Shown here piece by piece: positions 8,834-18,089 of a stretch of 64,000 nt of DNA. Position 1 is the first letter of the stretch. Each line of letters opens with the position of its first letter. The stretch comes from Corynebacterium occultum (GTDB lineage: Bacteria > Actinomycetota > Actinomycetes > Mycobacteriales > Mycobacteriaceae): assembly GCF_009734425.1 (NCBI RefSeq), contig NZ_CP046455.1, forward strand, positions 744,001 to 808,000. Direction: 5' to 3'. The translations under genes were made by a program, and so were the position numbers. A model generated the notes under the pieces. It had not been told where the DNA came from. It did not search any database and saw only the letters and a program-made list of their open reading frames with translations.

Positions 8834-8977
8834 GGCGAGGTGAATTGAAGAAACACCCGACGCGGGGTGGAGCAGCTCGGTAGCTCGCTGGGCTCATAAC
8901 CCAGAGGTCGTAGGTTCGAATCCTGCCCCCGCTACCAACTTCTTCAGCACAAAGCCCCTGACCTTAAAGGTCAGGGG
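8834..8977 (+). repeat. 144-bp perfect direct repeat, copy 2 (tRNA-fMet unit)
   Basis: Second copy of the unit at 8561-8704, identical over its whole length including the leader and terminator stem. Copies start 273 bp apart. Confidence 0.9.
8861..8937 (+). tRNA. Initiator tRNA-Met (CAT), copy 2
   Basis: Sequence identical to the tRNA at 8588-8664, with the same initiator hallmarks (C1 x U72, three G-C pairs above the anticodon loop, encoded CCA). Confidence 0.95.
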
Positions 8978-8983
8978 TTTTGT
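8951..8983 (+). terminator. Terminator of tRNA-fMet copy 2, possibly bidirectional
   Basis: AAAGCCCCTGACC pairs with GGTCAGGGG plus TTT. The T tract is shorter than in copy 1. On the other strand the hairpin lies just downstream of the BCCT gene end at 9003 and may serve it too. Confidence 0.75.
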
Positions 8984-9002
8984 GCATTTCAGTCCTCCAG
9001 AT

Positions 9003-10841
9003 TTACAGTGGCTTCCGTTTGACCGTGACCTCGGGGTCGGCTTCGCCGATGGCATCGGTGTACCAGTCGGTCAGGGCGGGATCCTCGGAGTCGAAGTTCG
9101 CGCCAGCGCCATCCTCCTCGGAGACCTCGGTGACCCCGAAGACGAAATCATCACCGTGTTCCTCGATACCCTGGGCGACGCCCTGACGGATGGCCCTCAG
9201 GGCATAACCGCGGCGGATGATCAACGGGTCATTTCGCAGGTCGATGGCCCAGGAGATCATCACCCCCACCAGGATGAAGGCGAAGGGCAGGGCGCAGGTG
9301 ACCATGATGGACTGCAGTCCGGAGAGGGCATTCTGGCCCCCGGCCAGCAGCAGTGACATGGCCACCAGTCCCAGTGCCGCACCCCAGACGATGGTGACGG
9401 GCTTGGAGGGAACCGCACGACCGGACTGGGACATGGAGCCCATCACATTGGTGGCGGAGTCCGCGGCGGTGGTGAAGAAGATGATGATGGCGATCAGCAC
9501 CAGAATCGAAGTCACGATGCTGAAGGGAAGGTGGCCCATCAGATCGAACATCACATTCTCGCCGGAGCCGATGATGCCCATTCCAAGCCCCTCCATCCGC
9601 TGGTGGATGGTGGAACCGCCGAAGATGATGAACCACATGGATGAGATTGCGGCAGGGACCAGAATCACCACGGTGACGAATTGGCGGAGCGTGCGGCCAC
9701 GGGAGATCTTCGCGATGAACATGCCCACGAAAGGAGACCAGGAGATCCACCAGGCCCACAGCAGGGTGGTCCAGGACTGCAGAAACTCCTGTTCAACCTG
9801 GCCCTCACTCGGGTAAACCGAGAGCATCTCGGGGAGACCGGCGAAGAAGTTCAACATGGTGGCAGGCACCAGATCCAACAGGAAGACGGTTGGACCAGTC
9901 AGGAGCGCGAAGAGGGAGAGTGCGATGACCAGGAACATATTCGCGTTGGAGAGCATGCGGATGCCCTTCTTCACGCCGGAGACCGCGGAGAAGATGAAGA
10001 TGATGGTCAGCACGGTGATGGTCACGATGAGGAAACCATCGCCGCTGAGGTCACGGCCGGTGACAATGGACGTGCCGGTCTGAATCTGCAGGGCCCCGAT
10101 GCCCAGGGAGGTGGCCGTCCCGAAGAGGGTGACCAGCACGGCGAAGATGTCGATGATCTTGCCGGCGACGCGGTTGTTGCCATTCGGGAACACCGGTTCA
10201 AAAAGGGATGAGATCAGCGGCAGACGGCCACGGCGGTAGGAGGCGTAGGCCAGGGCACCACCGACCAGGGCGTAGATTCCCCAGGCCATGGATGCCTGAT
10301 GCAAGATGGCCTGGGAAAGTGCCTGCACGACCAGGTCAGTGCTCTCCGCCTGGAGATCAGAGGCCGGGGGAGGGGTGATGAAGTGGACCAGGGATTCCAT
10401 CGGCCCGTAGAAGATCAGGCCGATGCCGAGTCCGGCGGCGAAGAGCATGGAGATCCACGAGGTGGTGGAGTAGTCGGGTTCACTGTCATCGGCCCCGAGC
10501 CGGATCCGCCCGGTGGGGCCGAAACCGATGACGAACATGAAGATCATGATCAGGATGACCAGGCTGCTGAAGAGCCAGCCGAAATTGGCCACCACCCAAC
10601 CCTGCATGGTGGTGCCCACTGTGTTGAGCCCCTCGGGGGAGATCATCGCCCATATGAAGATGGACAGGGAGGCGAGCAGGGCGACCGCGAAAACCACCTT
10701 GTTGGTGGGAAAAGGCGTGTCGGTGTCGTCCACGCTGATTCCGGGGACCAACGCCGGGTGGATGGAGCGCTCGCCGGAGGAGGCTTTCCGCAGTGCACTC
10801 TGAATTTTTCCGAACTCAGACTTCGGGACTTTGTCGTCCAT
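9003..10841 (-). CDS. BCCT-family osmolyte/glycine betaine-type transporter
   Basis: The 612-aa protein has 12 expected membrane helices and the BCCT signature WAWWISWSPFVGMFIAKISR around residues 360-380. It also has FTTAADSATNVMG near helix 10 and GLGIGLIFYGPMES in helix 3. BCCT carriers import betaine, ectoine, proline or carnitine with sodium or protons. The hydrophilic N-terminus of about 55 residues and the acidic C-terminus of about 60 residues resemble the EctP/LcoP-type osmosensing carriers of Corynebacterium. The substrate cannot be fixed from sequence. It is monocistronic, ending near the tRNA terminator. Confidence 0.88.
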   Translation of the reverse strand: MDDKVPKSEFGKIQSALRKASSGERSIHPALVPGISVDDTDTPFPTNKVVFAVALLASLSIFIWAMISPEGLNTVGTTMQGWVVANFGWLFSSLVILIMIFMFVIGFGPTGRIRLGADDSEPDYSTTSWISMLFAAGLGIGLIFYGPMESLVHFITPPPASDLQAESTDLVVQALSQAILHQASMAWGIYALVGGALAYASYRRGRLPLISSLFEPVFPNGNNRVAGKIIDIFAVLVTLFGTATSLGIGALQIQTGTSIVTGRDLSGDGFLIVTITVLTIIFIFSAVSGVKKGIRMLSNANMFLVIALSLFALLTGPTVFLLDLVPATMLNFFAGLPEMLSVYPSEGQVEQEFLQSWTTLLWAWWISWSPFVGMFIAKISRGRTLRQFVTVVILVPAAISSMWFIIFGGSTIHQRMEGLGMGIIGSGENVMFDLMGHLPFSIVTSILVLIAIIIFFTTAADSATNVMGSMSQSGRAVPSKPVTIVWGAALGLVAMSLLLAGGQNALSGLQSIMVTCALPFAFILVGVMISWAIDLRNDPLIIRRGYALRAIRQGVAQGIEEHGDDFVFGVTEVSEEDGAGANFDSEDPALTDWYTDAIGEADPEVTVKRKPL

Positions 10842-10912
10842 GGGAGCTCTTTCTGCTGGGGAATGGATGGGCGCACCATTTTAATGGTTGTTATTTCCAT
10901 AAGGAGAAACTT

Positions 10913-11011
10913 ATGTCCCGTTTTGCACTTTCGTCGCTGAAGTCACAGAAGTTGCAGGGTTCAATGCACCCCGCGCATGGCATGATGGATAAAAGCTATC
11001 GCCTGGAGTGA
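10913..11011 (+). CDS. Possible 32-aa small protein upstream of the serine protease
   Basis: A short frame (MSRFALSSLKSQKLQ at the N-terminus, ending in KSYRLE) starts with ATG 10913 and has a strong AAGGAG (10901-10906) 6 bases before. It ends 16 bp before the protease start. It has no recognisable domain. The good ribosome site and the close linkage suggest a translated leader or small protein; it could also be chance. The region also carries the leftward promoter of the BCCT gene. Confidence 0.35.
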   Translation: MSRFALSSLKSQKLQGSMHPAHGMMDKSYRLE

Positions 11012-11027
11012 AAGAAAGTTGAAGTGA

Positions 11028-11933
11028 ATGCGTAGGAAGCACCGACTGAGGTCGTTCATCGCTGCCGGAATCATGGGGGCTGCCGCCCTCTTCGCCGTCC
11101 CGGCAGCTGGTGCTGATGAGCTTCCGGATATTCCCGCCTCCGTGGGGGAGGCGATCCAGCAGGGTTCTGACTATGCCCGTGCGGATGGCCCGAACTACCA
11201 CTGGCGCAATGACACCTCCTCGCAGGTGCTGGCGAGTTCCGTGGGTGACCCGGTACTGCAGCGCGTGCAGGGAAGTTTCTTCGACTCCCCGGACATTCCC
11301 CAGGATTCCCATGACGCTCAGGCGCAGGGTTTCTCCCTCTACGGTCCGGGTACCCCGATCTTCGTCGGGGACACCATGATGTGCACCCTGGGTGTGGCGG
11401 GATATGATGCCGCCGGCCGGATGGTCGGTCTGACCGCCGGACACTGTGGCCAGCCTGGTGATGTGGTGATGTCGGCGGACTCCTGGGAGATCGGGGAATC
11501 CGGCAGGGTGGTCAGTTCGAACGCGGCCCAGGACTTCTCGGTGATCCAGTTCGGGGGCAACGCCCGCATCACCAACAGCTACAACGGCTTCCGGGTGGAC
11601 TCAGTGGGCGGCGCCGCCCCCGCCGCCGGTGAGACCCTCTGCAAGCAGGGGGTGGCCACCGGTCACAGCTGCGGCAATGTCTGGACCGCGAATAACTCGA
11701 TGACCATCGCTCAGGTCTGCGCCATGCAGGGTGATTCCGGGGCCCCGGTGATGCGTGGGCGCCAGATGGTCGGCATGGTGTCCGGCGGTCTGCTGCCTTA
11801 CTACCAGCTGCAGTGCCAGACTCCGCTGCAGGGTCAGCTGTTCATGCCCACCGTGATCACCAACATGAACGCCATCCTCGCCACCCTCAACGCCAGCGGT
11901 GGCGTCGGGGCTGGCTTCCGCGTCGCAGGATAG
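11028..11933 (+). CDS. Secreted chymotrypsin-like (S1) serine protease
   Basis: The 301-aa preprotein has a Sec signal peptide (basic MRRKHRLR, hydrophobic core, likely cleavage after VPAAGA). A propeptide-like region to about residue 105 follows, then an S1 protease domain. The catalytic triad is visible: His139 in TAGHC, Asp169 in AAQDFSVI, Ser237 in GDSGAP. Paired cysteines at 119/140 and 205/215, plus one at 231 near the active serine, fit disulphides of streptogrisin-like enzymes. The protein is expected in the envelope or medium. The ATG at 11028 follows GAAAG at a long spacing. The gene is convergent with hisN. Confidence 0.88.
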   Translation: MRRKHRLRSFIAAGIMGAAALFAVPAAGADELPDIPASVGEAIQQGSDYARADGPNYHWRNDTSSQVLASSVGDPVLQRVQGSFFDSPDIPQDSHDAQAQGFSLYGPGTPIFVGDTMMCTLGVAGYDAAGRMVGLTAGHCGQPGDVVMSADSWEIGESGRVVSSNAAQDFSVIQFGGNARITNSYNGFRVDSVGGAAPAAGETLCKQGVATGHSCGNVWTANNSMTIAQVCAMQGDSGAPVMRGRQMVGMVSGGLLPYYQLQCQTPLQGQLFMPTVITNMNAILATLNASGGVGAGFRVAG

Positions 11934-11943
11934 CGGGAATCGG

Positions 11944-12726
11944 CTAGGAGAACTGGGCCAACACGGCGTCGTGAAGCACGCCGTTGGTGGCCACCGCGTC
12001 ACCACCGTGCGGGCCGGAGACCCCGGCCAGGGAACTGAAGGTGCCGCCGGCTTCCTCCACGAGGATGGCCAGGGCGGCCAGGTCCCAGAGGGAGACCTCG
12101 GGTTCGGCGGCGATGTCCACCGCACCCTCGGCGACGAGACAGTAGGAGAAGAAATCTCCGTAGCCCCGCAGTCGCCAGGTCTCATCGCTCAAGGCCACAA
12201 ACTTTTCCCGTAGCCCCCGCTCCTGCCAGCCCGAGAGGGATGAGAAGGAGAGGGAGGCATCGGAAAGGTCGTTGACCTTGGAGACCTGCAGGCGCTTGGG
12301 GGAGCCGCCGCTGAAGGTGCGGAAGGCACCGCTGTCCTTGGCTGCGTACCAGCGGCGGGCCAGGGCCGGGGCGGAGATGACACCAACCACCGGGACACCG
12401 TCCTCGAGCAGGGAAATCAGGGTCGCCCACACGGGCACCCCCCGAACGTAGTTCTTGGTGCCGTCAATGGGGTCAATGACCCACTGGCGGCCGGAATGTT
12501 CCACCTCGCCACCGAATTCCTCCCCGAGGAGGGCATCTGCGGGGCGGGCTTCGCTGAGCTTCGCACGCAGCGCCTCCTCGCAGGCGAGGTCCGCATCCGA
12601 GACCGGGGTCATGTCCGGCTTGGATTCAATCGCCAGGTCAGTGGCCTCAAAACGGTCCAGGGTGATGCCATCGGCGATATCAGCCAGCTCCAGGGCAAGA
12701 GCGAGATCATCTGCATAGTGATACAT
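11944..12726 (-). CDS. hisN: Histidinol-phosphatase (IMPase fold)
   Basis: The 260-aa protein has the inositol-monophosphatase metal site: LLGEEFGGE (first metal glutamates), [15 protein letters not shown] (DPxDGTxN motif), and [15 protein letters not shown] near the C-terminus. The RGVPVW and sequence length match the corynebacterial HisN histidinol-phosphate phosphatase, which makes histidinol in histidine biosynthesis. Here it sits next to a second IMPase-family gene and prfB, as in C. glutamicum; the main his operon is elsewhere. The assignment to HisN rather than a generic IMPase rests on this context. Confidence 0.82.
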   Translation of the reverse strand: MYHYADDLALALELADIADGITLDRFEATDLAIESKPDMTPVSDADLACEEALRAKLSEARPADALLGEEFGGEVEHSGRQWVIDPIDGTKNYVRGVPVWATLISLLEDGVPVVGVISAPALARRWYAAKDSGAFRTFSGGSPKRLQVSKVNDLSDASLSFSSLSGWQERGLREKFVALSDETWRLRGYGDFFSYCLVAEGAVDIAAEPEVSLWDLAALAILVEEAGGTFSSLAGVSGPHGGDAVATNGVLHDAVLAQFS

Positions 12727-12745
12727 GAAAGCTCATTCTAGTTGG

Positions 12746-13597
12746 CTAACCTTCCAGAAGGGCGACCACCTGGGAAACCGCCTGGGAGTTGCCGGCGATG
12801 CACCAGGTGACCCCACCTGCCTCCACCTTGGTTCCGGTGCCGCCGGCACCCTCAACCAGGGCCAGGCCCGGCAGCCAGTCCCAATCCGCCACGGAGTGCT
12901 GCATCCACACATCCAGGGTGCCATCGGCGACCGAACCCAGATCCACCGAAGCCGAACCCAGCATGCGGACGGTGGCGAATTCGCTGGCCACCCCCAGCCA
13001 GGCTGCGCGGATCGCATCATCCTTCATGAACTGGGGATGCAGGTAGGTTCCCAGGCAGAGCTGGTCGACGGGGGCGTCGACAAGCTTCTCCACTCCCTGT
13101 CCGTCCCGGGTGGTCGGCTGGGTGAGGCCGCCGAACCAGGTGTACCCCATGGCGGGGCGATGAACCGCCCCGAGCAGAACCTGACTGGGGTTGGTCGGGT
13201 CGCCTTCAACCAGGGCGAGAGCGGAGCACCAGTAGTCATTGCCGGCGGCGAAGTTGTAGGTCCCGTCCACCGGGTCGATGATCCAGGTGCGGCCGGAGGT
13301 GCTGGCGCGGCTGGCACCCTCCTCGCCGATGATGCCGTCCTCCGGGCGGAGCGCCTCCAACACCCCGGAGACGAACTGCTCAGCACCACGGTCAGCATCG
13401 GTGACCAGGTCAGACACCGAGGTCTTGAACTCGGTGTCCACCCCGGCCTCACGCATCCGCCAGGCCATCCGGGCGGCGTTGTAGACCAGGGACTGGGCCA
13501 AGTGCTCATCAGAGTCCTGCTCGTGGGCGATGATGAAGGTCTTGGTCACGGCACTGATCATGTCCGGAAAAGATTGAGGAGAGGTCATGATCTCCAT
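12746..13597 (-). CDS. Inositol-monophosphatase-family phosphatase
   Basis: The protein of about 283 aa has the IMPase motifs GIIGEEGA, WIIDPVDGTYNFAAGN and WDWLPGLALVEGAGG. It shares the fold with hisN but has an N-terminal extension and a tyrosine in DGTYN. The substrate is uncertain (inositol phosphate, other sugar phosphates or histidinol phosphate). ATG 13597 has GAGG 5 bases upstream; ATG 13588 and an upstream GTG are alternatives. It lies 19 bp upstream of hisN on the same strand and is probably co-transcribed with it. Divergent from prfB. Confidence 0.8.
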   Translation of the reverse strand: MEIMTSPQSFPDMISAVTKTFIIAHEQDSDEHLAQSLVYNAARMAWRMREAGVDTEFKTSVSDLVTDADRGAEQFVSGVLEALRPEDGIIGEEGASRASTSGRTWIIDPVDGTYNFAAGNDYWCSALALVEGDPTNPSQVLLGAVHRPAMGYTWFGGLTQPTTRDGQGVEKLVDAPVDQLCLGTYLHPQFMKDDAIRAAWLGVASEFATVRMLGSASVDLGSVADGTLDVWMQHSVADWDWLPGLALVEGAGGTGTKVEAGGVTWCIAGNSQAVSQVVALLEG

Positions 13598-13662
13598 TGT
13601 GCCCTCTGACACCTCAAGGTTCCGCTTGAGCACCGGGATAAGGGGGTGTCCGGCGGGGCAGG

Positions 13663-13675
13663 TATATTTGTCTCC
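13663..13675 (+). promoter_or_regulatory. -10 element of a leaderless prfB promoter
   Basis: TATATT at 13663-13668 is followed by 7 bases and ATG 13676. No Shine-Dalgarno sequence precedes the ATG. A GTG at 13646 is open in frame but would place the -10 inside the gene. Confidence 0.55.
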
Positions 13676-14785
13676 ATGCGACCGGAAATCACCTCAGCGC
13701 TCAATGAACTAGACGCCACCCTGAGCACCATCGAGAAAGTGATGGACCCCGAGGAGATGTCCGACCGGGTCCGCGAACTCGAGGCCCAGGCCTCCGACCC
13801 CTCCCTCTGGGACGACCCCGACCATGCCCAGGGGGTCACCTCGGAACTCTCCGCGGTGCAGTCCCGCCTGCGCAAGATCACCGACCTGCGACAGCGCGTC
13901 GCGGATCTGCCGGTGATGTACGAACTGGGCGAGGACGAGGAGGGCGGCGAGGAGATGGCTGACGCCGAGCTGGCGGAACTCCGTGAGGAGATCGAGGCCC
14001 TCGAGGTCAAGACCATGCTCTCCGGGGAATATGACCAGCGTGAAGCCGTGATCAACATCCGTTCCGGCGCCGGTGGTGTGGATGCCGCCGACTGGGCCGA
14101 GATGCTGATGCGCATGTACGTCCGCTGGGCGGAGAAGAACGGCCACAAGGTCGACATCTACGACATCTCCTACGCCGAGGAAGCCGGCATCAAGTCCGCC
14201 ACTTTCGTGGTGCACGGTGACTACATGTACGGCCAGCTCTCCGTGGAGCAGGGTGCCCACCGCCTGGTGCGCATCAGCCCCTTCGACAATCAGGGCCGCC
14301 GCCAGACCTCCTTCGCCGAGGTTGAGGTGCTGCCGGTGGTGGAGAAGGTGGACTCCATCGACATCCCCGACAATGAGGTGCGGGTGGATGTCTACCGTTC
14401 CTCTGGCCCGGGTGGCCAGTCGGTGAACACCACCGACTCCGCGGTCCGCCTGACCCACATCCCCACCGGCATCGTGGTGACCTGTCAGAACGAGAAGTCC
14501 CAGATCCAGAACAAGGCCTCTGCCATGCGGGTGCTCCAGGCCAAGCTGCTGGAGAAGAAGCGTCAGGAAGAACGCGCCGAAATGGATGCCCTCGGTGCCG
14601 GTGGCAACGCCTCCTGGGGAAATCAGATGCGCTCCTATGTCCTGCACCCCTATCAGATGGTCAAGGATCTGCGGAATGACTTCGAGGTCAATGACCCCTC
14701 CAAGGTGCTGGGTGGTGAGATCGACGGTTTCCTGGAAGCCGGTATTCGTTGGCGCATGTCGCAGCAGCAGAAATCAGGGGCCTGA
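13676..14785 (+). CDS. prfB: Peptide chain release factor 2
   Basis: The 369-aa RF2 recognises UGA and UAA stop codons and triggers peptide release. It contains the SPF codon-recognition tripeptide ([11 protein letters not shown]) and the GGQ catalytic loop ([17 protein letters not shown]). The gene is a single uninterrupted frame: the programmed frameshift found near codon 25 in many bacteria is absent, as is usual in actinobacteria. It is followed after 31 bp by ftsE. Confidence 0.95.
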   Translation: MRPEITSALNELDATLSTIEKVMDPEEMSDRVRELEAQASDPSLWDDPDHAQGVTSELSAVQSRLRKITDLRQRVADLPVMYELGEDEEGGEEMADAELAELREEIEALEVKTMLSGEYDQREAVINIRSGAGGVDAADWAEMLMRMYVRWAEKNGHKVDIYDISYAEEAGIKSATFVVHGDYMYGQLSVEQGAHRLVRISPFDNQGRRQTSFAEVEVLPVVEKVDSIDIPDNEVRVDVYRSSGPGGQSVNTTDSAVRLTHIPTGIVVTCQNEKSQIQNKASAMRVLQAKLLEKKRQEERAEMDALGAGGNASWGNQMRSYVLHPYQMVKDLRNDFEVNDPSKVLGGEIDGFLEAGIRWRMSQQQKSGA

Positions 14786-14803
14786 TTTTGCGCCTGGGTT
14801 GGG

Positions 14804-14816
14804 TACGGTGTCTTAG
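14804..14816 (+). promoter_or_regulatory. Possible leaderless -10 before ftsE
   Basis: TACGGT at 14804-14809 precedes the GTG start by 7 bases; there is no Shine-Dalgarno sequence. ftsE may therefore have its own promoter in addition to read-through from prfB. Confidence 0.35.
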
Positions 14817-15506
14817 GTGATCACGTTTGACTCGGTGACGAAGGTCTATAAAACTTCCCCGCGCCCCGCCCTGGACAATCTCTCCCTGCAGATCGACAAG
14901 GGGGAGTTCGTCTTTCTCATCGGCCCCTCCGGCTCCGGCAAGTCCACCTTCCTGCAGCTGCTGGTCCGGGAGGAGAATCTCACCTCCGGAAATATCCACC
15001 TCGATGATGTCCACGTCAACACGCTGCGGGGGCGGAAGATCAATGAGCTGCGGCAGCGGATCGGCTACGTCTTCCAGGACTTCAAGCTGCTACCCAAGCT
15101 CAACGTCCACGATAATGTGGCCTTCGCCCTCGAGGTGATCGGGAAGAAGCGCGCCACCATCAACAAACTGGTGCCGGAAACCCTCGACATGGTCGGGCTG
15201 GGTGGTAAAGCCAACCGCATGCCCCATGAACTTTCCGGGGGTGAACAGCAGCGCGTGGCCATTGCGCGGGCTTCCGTCAACCGCCCCCTGGTACTTCTGG
15301 CGGATGAGCCCACCGGCAACCTCGACCCGGAGACCGCCGATGAGATCATGAACCTGCTCACCCAGATCAACCGGGGCGGCACCACCGTCATCATGTCCAC
15401 GCACAATGCCCGCGCCGTGGATGAGCTGCGCCGCCGGGTGATCGAATTATCGCTGGGCAAGCTGGTGCGTGATGACGCCCGCGGTATCTACGGCGAATCC
15501 CGATAG
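14817..15506 (+). CDS. ftsE: Cell division ATP-binding protein FtsE
   Basis: The 229-aa ABC ATPase has Walker [10 protein letters not shown], signature LSGGEQQR, Walker [12 protein letters not shown] and the H-loop STHNARAVD. With FtsX it couples ATP hydrolysis to activation of periplasmic peptidoglycan hydrolases at the division site. The start is GTG 14817. It forms a two-gene unit with ftsX, 18 bp apart. Confidence 0.95.
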   Translation: MITFDSVTKVYKTSPRPALDNLSLQIDKGEFVFLIGPSGSGKSTFLQLLVREENLTSGNIHLDDVHVNTLRGRKINELRQRIGYVFQDFKLLPKLNVHDNVAFALEVIGKKRATINKLVPETLDMVGLGGKANRMPHELSGGEQQRVAIARASVNRPLVLLADEPTGNLDPETADEIMNLLTQINRGGTTVIMSTHNARAVDELRRRVIELSLGKLVRDDARGIYGESR

Positions 15507-15524
15507 GGGAGAGGAAGCACAAAG

Positions 15525-16427
15525 ATGAGACTCGGCTTCGTTCTCCGCGAAACTTTCCGCGGCCTGGGCCGCAACATCACCATGACCGTGGCGCTGGTGA
15601 TCACCACCGCCATTTCCCTGGCGCTGCTGGCCACGGGCTTTGTGGTCACCAAGGTCACCGATGACACCAAGGATATCTACCTCGACCGGGTCGAGGTGAT
15701 GGTGCAGTTCGACCAGGACACCTCCGCCAATGACGAGGACTGCTCCAGCGAGGCCTGCCTCGAGGTCCGGGAGCTTCTCGACGGCGCGGAGGGCATCGAG
15801 GCACTGATCTTCCGCTCCCAGGAGCAGTCCTACCAGCGCTTCGTCGAGGTCTTCGAGCTCACCGACCCCCAGCTGGTCGCCGAAACCTCACCCGATGCCC
15901 TGCCCGCGGCCCTGCACATCAGGCTCGCCGACCCCCTGGACACCACCCCGCTGGATCCGGTGCGGGAACTTCCCCAGGTTGATGCGGTGGTGGATCAGGC
16001 CGATGACCTGCGTGGGGCGGTGGAGAATCTGGATGCGGTGCGCTGGGCCACCTTCGCCATCGCCGCGGTCCAGGCCCTGGCCGCCATCTTCCTGATCGCC
16101 AACATGGTGCAGATGACCGCCTATAACCGCCGCGATGAAATGGCGATCATGCGCATGGTGGGAGCCTCCCGCTGGTACACCCAGACCCCCTTCATCCTGG
16201 AAGCCGTGATCGCCAGCCTCCTGGGTTCCGTATTCGCGGGCCTCGGGCTTTTCCTGGGCAAGGAATTCCTGGTGGATAAAGCCCTCAGCGGTCTCTATGA
16301 CGCCCGGCTGATCGCCCCGGTGCAGAGCGGCGACATCTGGGCGGTGATCCCGGTGATCACGGTCATCGGGGTGCTGCTTTCGGTGATCACCGCAGAAATC
16401 ACCTTGCGCTTCTACGTGCGTAAATAA
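15525..16427 (+). CDS. ftsX: Cell division protein FtsX
   Basis: The 300-aa protein has four membrane segments: one at residues 20-42, and three in the C-terminal third (around 170-195, 215-245 and 270-293). The extracellular loop contains two cysteines (DEDCSSEACLEV), typical of actinobacterial FtsX. It is the permease-like partner of FtsE and signals to NlpC/P60 or Rip-type hydrolases. A GAGGAAG sequence precedes ATG 15525. Confidence 0.93.
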   Translation: MRLGFVLRETFRGLGRNITMTVALVITTAISLALLATGFVVTKVTDDTKDIYLDRVEVMVQFDQDTSANDEDCSSEACLEVRELLDGAEGIEALIFRSQEQSYQRFVEVFELTDPQLVAETSPDALPAALHIRLADPLDTTPLDPVRELPQVDAVVDQADDLRGAVENLDAVRWATFAIAAVQALAAIFLIANMVQMTAYNRRDEMAIMRMVGASRWYTQTPFILEAVIASLLGSVFAGLGLFLGKEFLVDKALSGLYDARLIAPVQSGDIWAVIPVITVIGVLLSVITAEITLRFYVRK

Positions 16428-16452
16428 GTGGGTCTGTAGAGTCATAGGGGTT

Positions 16453-16956
16453 ATGGCAAAAAAGAAGAAGACGACCAATAAGGCCGGTGCCGACGGTCAG
16501 GTCGTGGCCAGCAACCGAAAAGCCCGCCACGACTACACGATCCTCGACACCTATGAGTGCGGCATCGTGCTGCTCGGCACCGAGATCAAGTCGCTCCGCG
16601 AGGGTAAGGCATCGCTTGTCGACGCCTTCGCCACCATCGATGGTGGTGAGGTCTGGCTCCGAAACCTCCACGTCCCGGAATACACTATGGGAACCTGGAC
16701 CAACCACTCGCCGAAGCGTACCCGCAAACTGCTGCTCCACCGCCGTGAGATCGACACCCTCATGGGTAAGGTCCGCGACGGCAATAAAACCCTGATTCCG
16801 CTGAAGCTCTACTTCAAGGACGGCCGCCTCAAGGTGGAACTCGGCCTGGCGCAGGGTAAGCAGGACTATGACAAACGACAGGACATCAAACGTCGTACCG
16901 AGGAAAGAGAAGTGACCCGCGAACTGGGCCGCCGCATCAAGGGGATCAAGGGTTGA
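16453..16956 (+). CDS. smpB: SsrA-binding protein SmpB
   Basis: The 167-aa protein has SmpB hallmarks: NRKARHDYTILDTYECGI near the N-terminus, VWLRNLHVPEY, SPKRTRKLLLHRREI and a basic C-terminal tail (RRTEEREVTRELGRRIKG). It delivers tmRNA to stalled ribosomes. The N-terminal Lys/Thr extension is longer than in E. coli. The tmRNA gene is 430 bp downstream with a single small gene in between. Confidence 0.95.
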   Translation: MAKKKKTTNKAGADGQVVASNRKARHDYTILDTYECGIVLLGTEIKSLREGKASLVDAFATIDGGEVWLRNLHVPEYTMGTWTNHSPKRTRKLLLHRREIDTLMGKVRDGNKTLIPLKLYFKDGRLKVELGLAQGKQDYDKRQDIKRRTEEREVTRELGRRIKGIKG

Positions 16957-17312
16957 GTATCCACGCGGTCAATGTCCGGGACCTCGAAAGTGCTGATGCA
17001 CCCGGGGTGAAGGTTCTGGTGGACCGGATCTGGCCGCGTGGCATAAAGAAAACCGAGCTCGGCCATGATGAATGGCTGAAGGAGGCGGCACCCTCCACCG
17101 AACTGCGCAAGTGGTTCAACCATGATCCCCAACGCTTCCCGGAGTTCGCGCGGCGCTACCGCACTGAACTGGAGGCCGCTCAGTCGGAAGCTAATGCGGA
17201 TCTGGTTAAGCTCAAGAAACTGGTGGGGGAGGGGGATATTGTTCTGCTGTACTCCGCCCGGGACCGGGAACACAACCAGGCCGTGGTGCTCGCCGAATGG
17301 CTGTCATCCTGA
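16953..17312 (+). CDS. DUF488 (YeaO-type) protein
   Basis: The 119-aa product matches DUF488: VLVDRIWPRGIKKTEL, then WLKEAAPSTELRKWFNHDP and a terminal VLLYSARDREHNQAVVLAEWL. The biochemical function is unknown. The only start giving the full domain is TTG 16953, overlapping the smpB stop as TTGA, so translation is probably coupled to smpB. The gene lies between smpB and ssrA. Confidence 0.83.
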   Translation: MSIHAVNVRDLESADAPGVKVLVDRIWPRGIKKTELGHDEWLKEAAPSTELRKWFNHDPQRFPEFARRYRTELEAAQSEANADLVKLKKLVGEGDIVLLYSARDREHNQAVVLAEWLSS

Positions 17313-17388
17313 TCTTGTGCTATCTCCCCGGGTGAGTTATCATGAACCATCCACCGGGAAGAACGCAGCATCCCAACCGGTGGGATAC

Positions 17389-17767
17389 GGGGCTGATTAT
17401 GGTTTCGACTTCGTATATTAAGCCAGGGGAAGCGTGCCGGTGCAGGCTGGTGACCACCGTAAGCGTCGCAGCAAAATGATAAGCGCCGAGAATACTCAGC
17501 GCGACTACGCCCTCGCTGCCTAAGTAGCGACCGCGTGTCTGTCAGCCCGGTTAGGTCCCTGATCCGGTGTCTGGCAACGACTAGAGGGACTTGCTGTTCA
17601 GCCGTGTCAACGGGGCTGAACGGGACTTCACACCGCTGACTGGGCCCATCATCCGGAACGAGTTCGTCCGCGCCGGAGGGCCGAGTAGAGATCCCGCGCG
17701 AACTGCGCACGGAGAAGCCCTGGCGAGGTAACGGAGGACCCGGGTTCAATTCCCGGCAGCTCCACCA
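17389..17767 (+). ncRNA. ssrA: tmRNA (SsrA)
   Basis: The 5' end GGGGCTGATTATGGTTTCGA and 3' end TTCAATTCCCGGCAGCTCCA + CCA form the tRNA-like acceptor and T arm. The tag frame at 17485-17523 encodes AENTQRDYALAA followed by TAA. The ALAA end is the protease recognition signal. Length is about 379 nt. The tag fits the corynebacterial pattern (xQRDYALAA). A strong terminator follows. Confidence 0.95.
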
Positions 17768-17772
17768 AAGGT

Positions 17773-17805
17773 AAAACCCCCGGTCGATAGTGACCGGGGG
17801 TTTTG
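17773..17805 (+). terminator. Terminator of ssrA
   Basis: AAAACCCCCGGTC pairs with GACCGGGGGTTTT around GATAGT, giving a 13-bp stem with a terminal T run. Confidence 0.88.
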
Positions 17806-18046
17806 TCGTATCTACGGGTGAATCTGCCGCAGGGTTGCCAATGTCCCAGGCTGTCCCTTTCGCAATCTGCGGGGTTATCTCCTCGTGTTCGGAATGACCT
17901 TTTTCGGGAGTGTAATGGTGACTCTAGCGATTGGGAAGTATGGGTGTGAGTCAATCTACCCCCACGAGAATAAATGCCTGGTCTAACATGAGGGGATAAA
18001 AGGGCAGCTAGAGGGCTATTTGCTCAGTATTTTGGGGAATGTTCAT

Positions 18047-18065
18047 TTAACCAAGGCTTGGCTAA
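18047..18065. promoter_or_regulatory. Palindromic operator candidate upstream of the siderophore operon
   Basis: TTAACCAAGGCTTGGCTAA is a 19-bp inverted repeat with 9-bp arms, one mismatched pair and one central base. It differs from the DtxR consensus. It lies about 25 bp upstream of the DtxR-like box. Confidence 0.4.
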
Positions 18066-18089
18066 GTTTGAAGGCTGTGTTAGTTTCCA

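Noticed and set aside
13676..14785. Programmed frameshift in prfB
   Set aside because: The reading frame is continuous through the usual frameshift position.
17649..17954. 101-codon leftward frame over the tmRNA 3' end
   Set aside because: It contains the VELPGIEPGSS-type string produced by reading tRNA-like 3' ends backwards, a known false gene.
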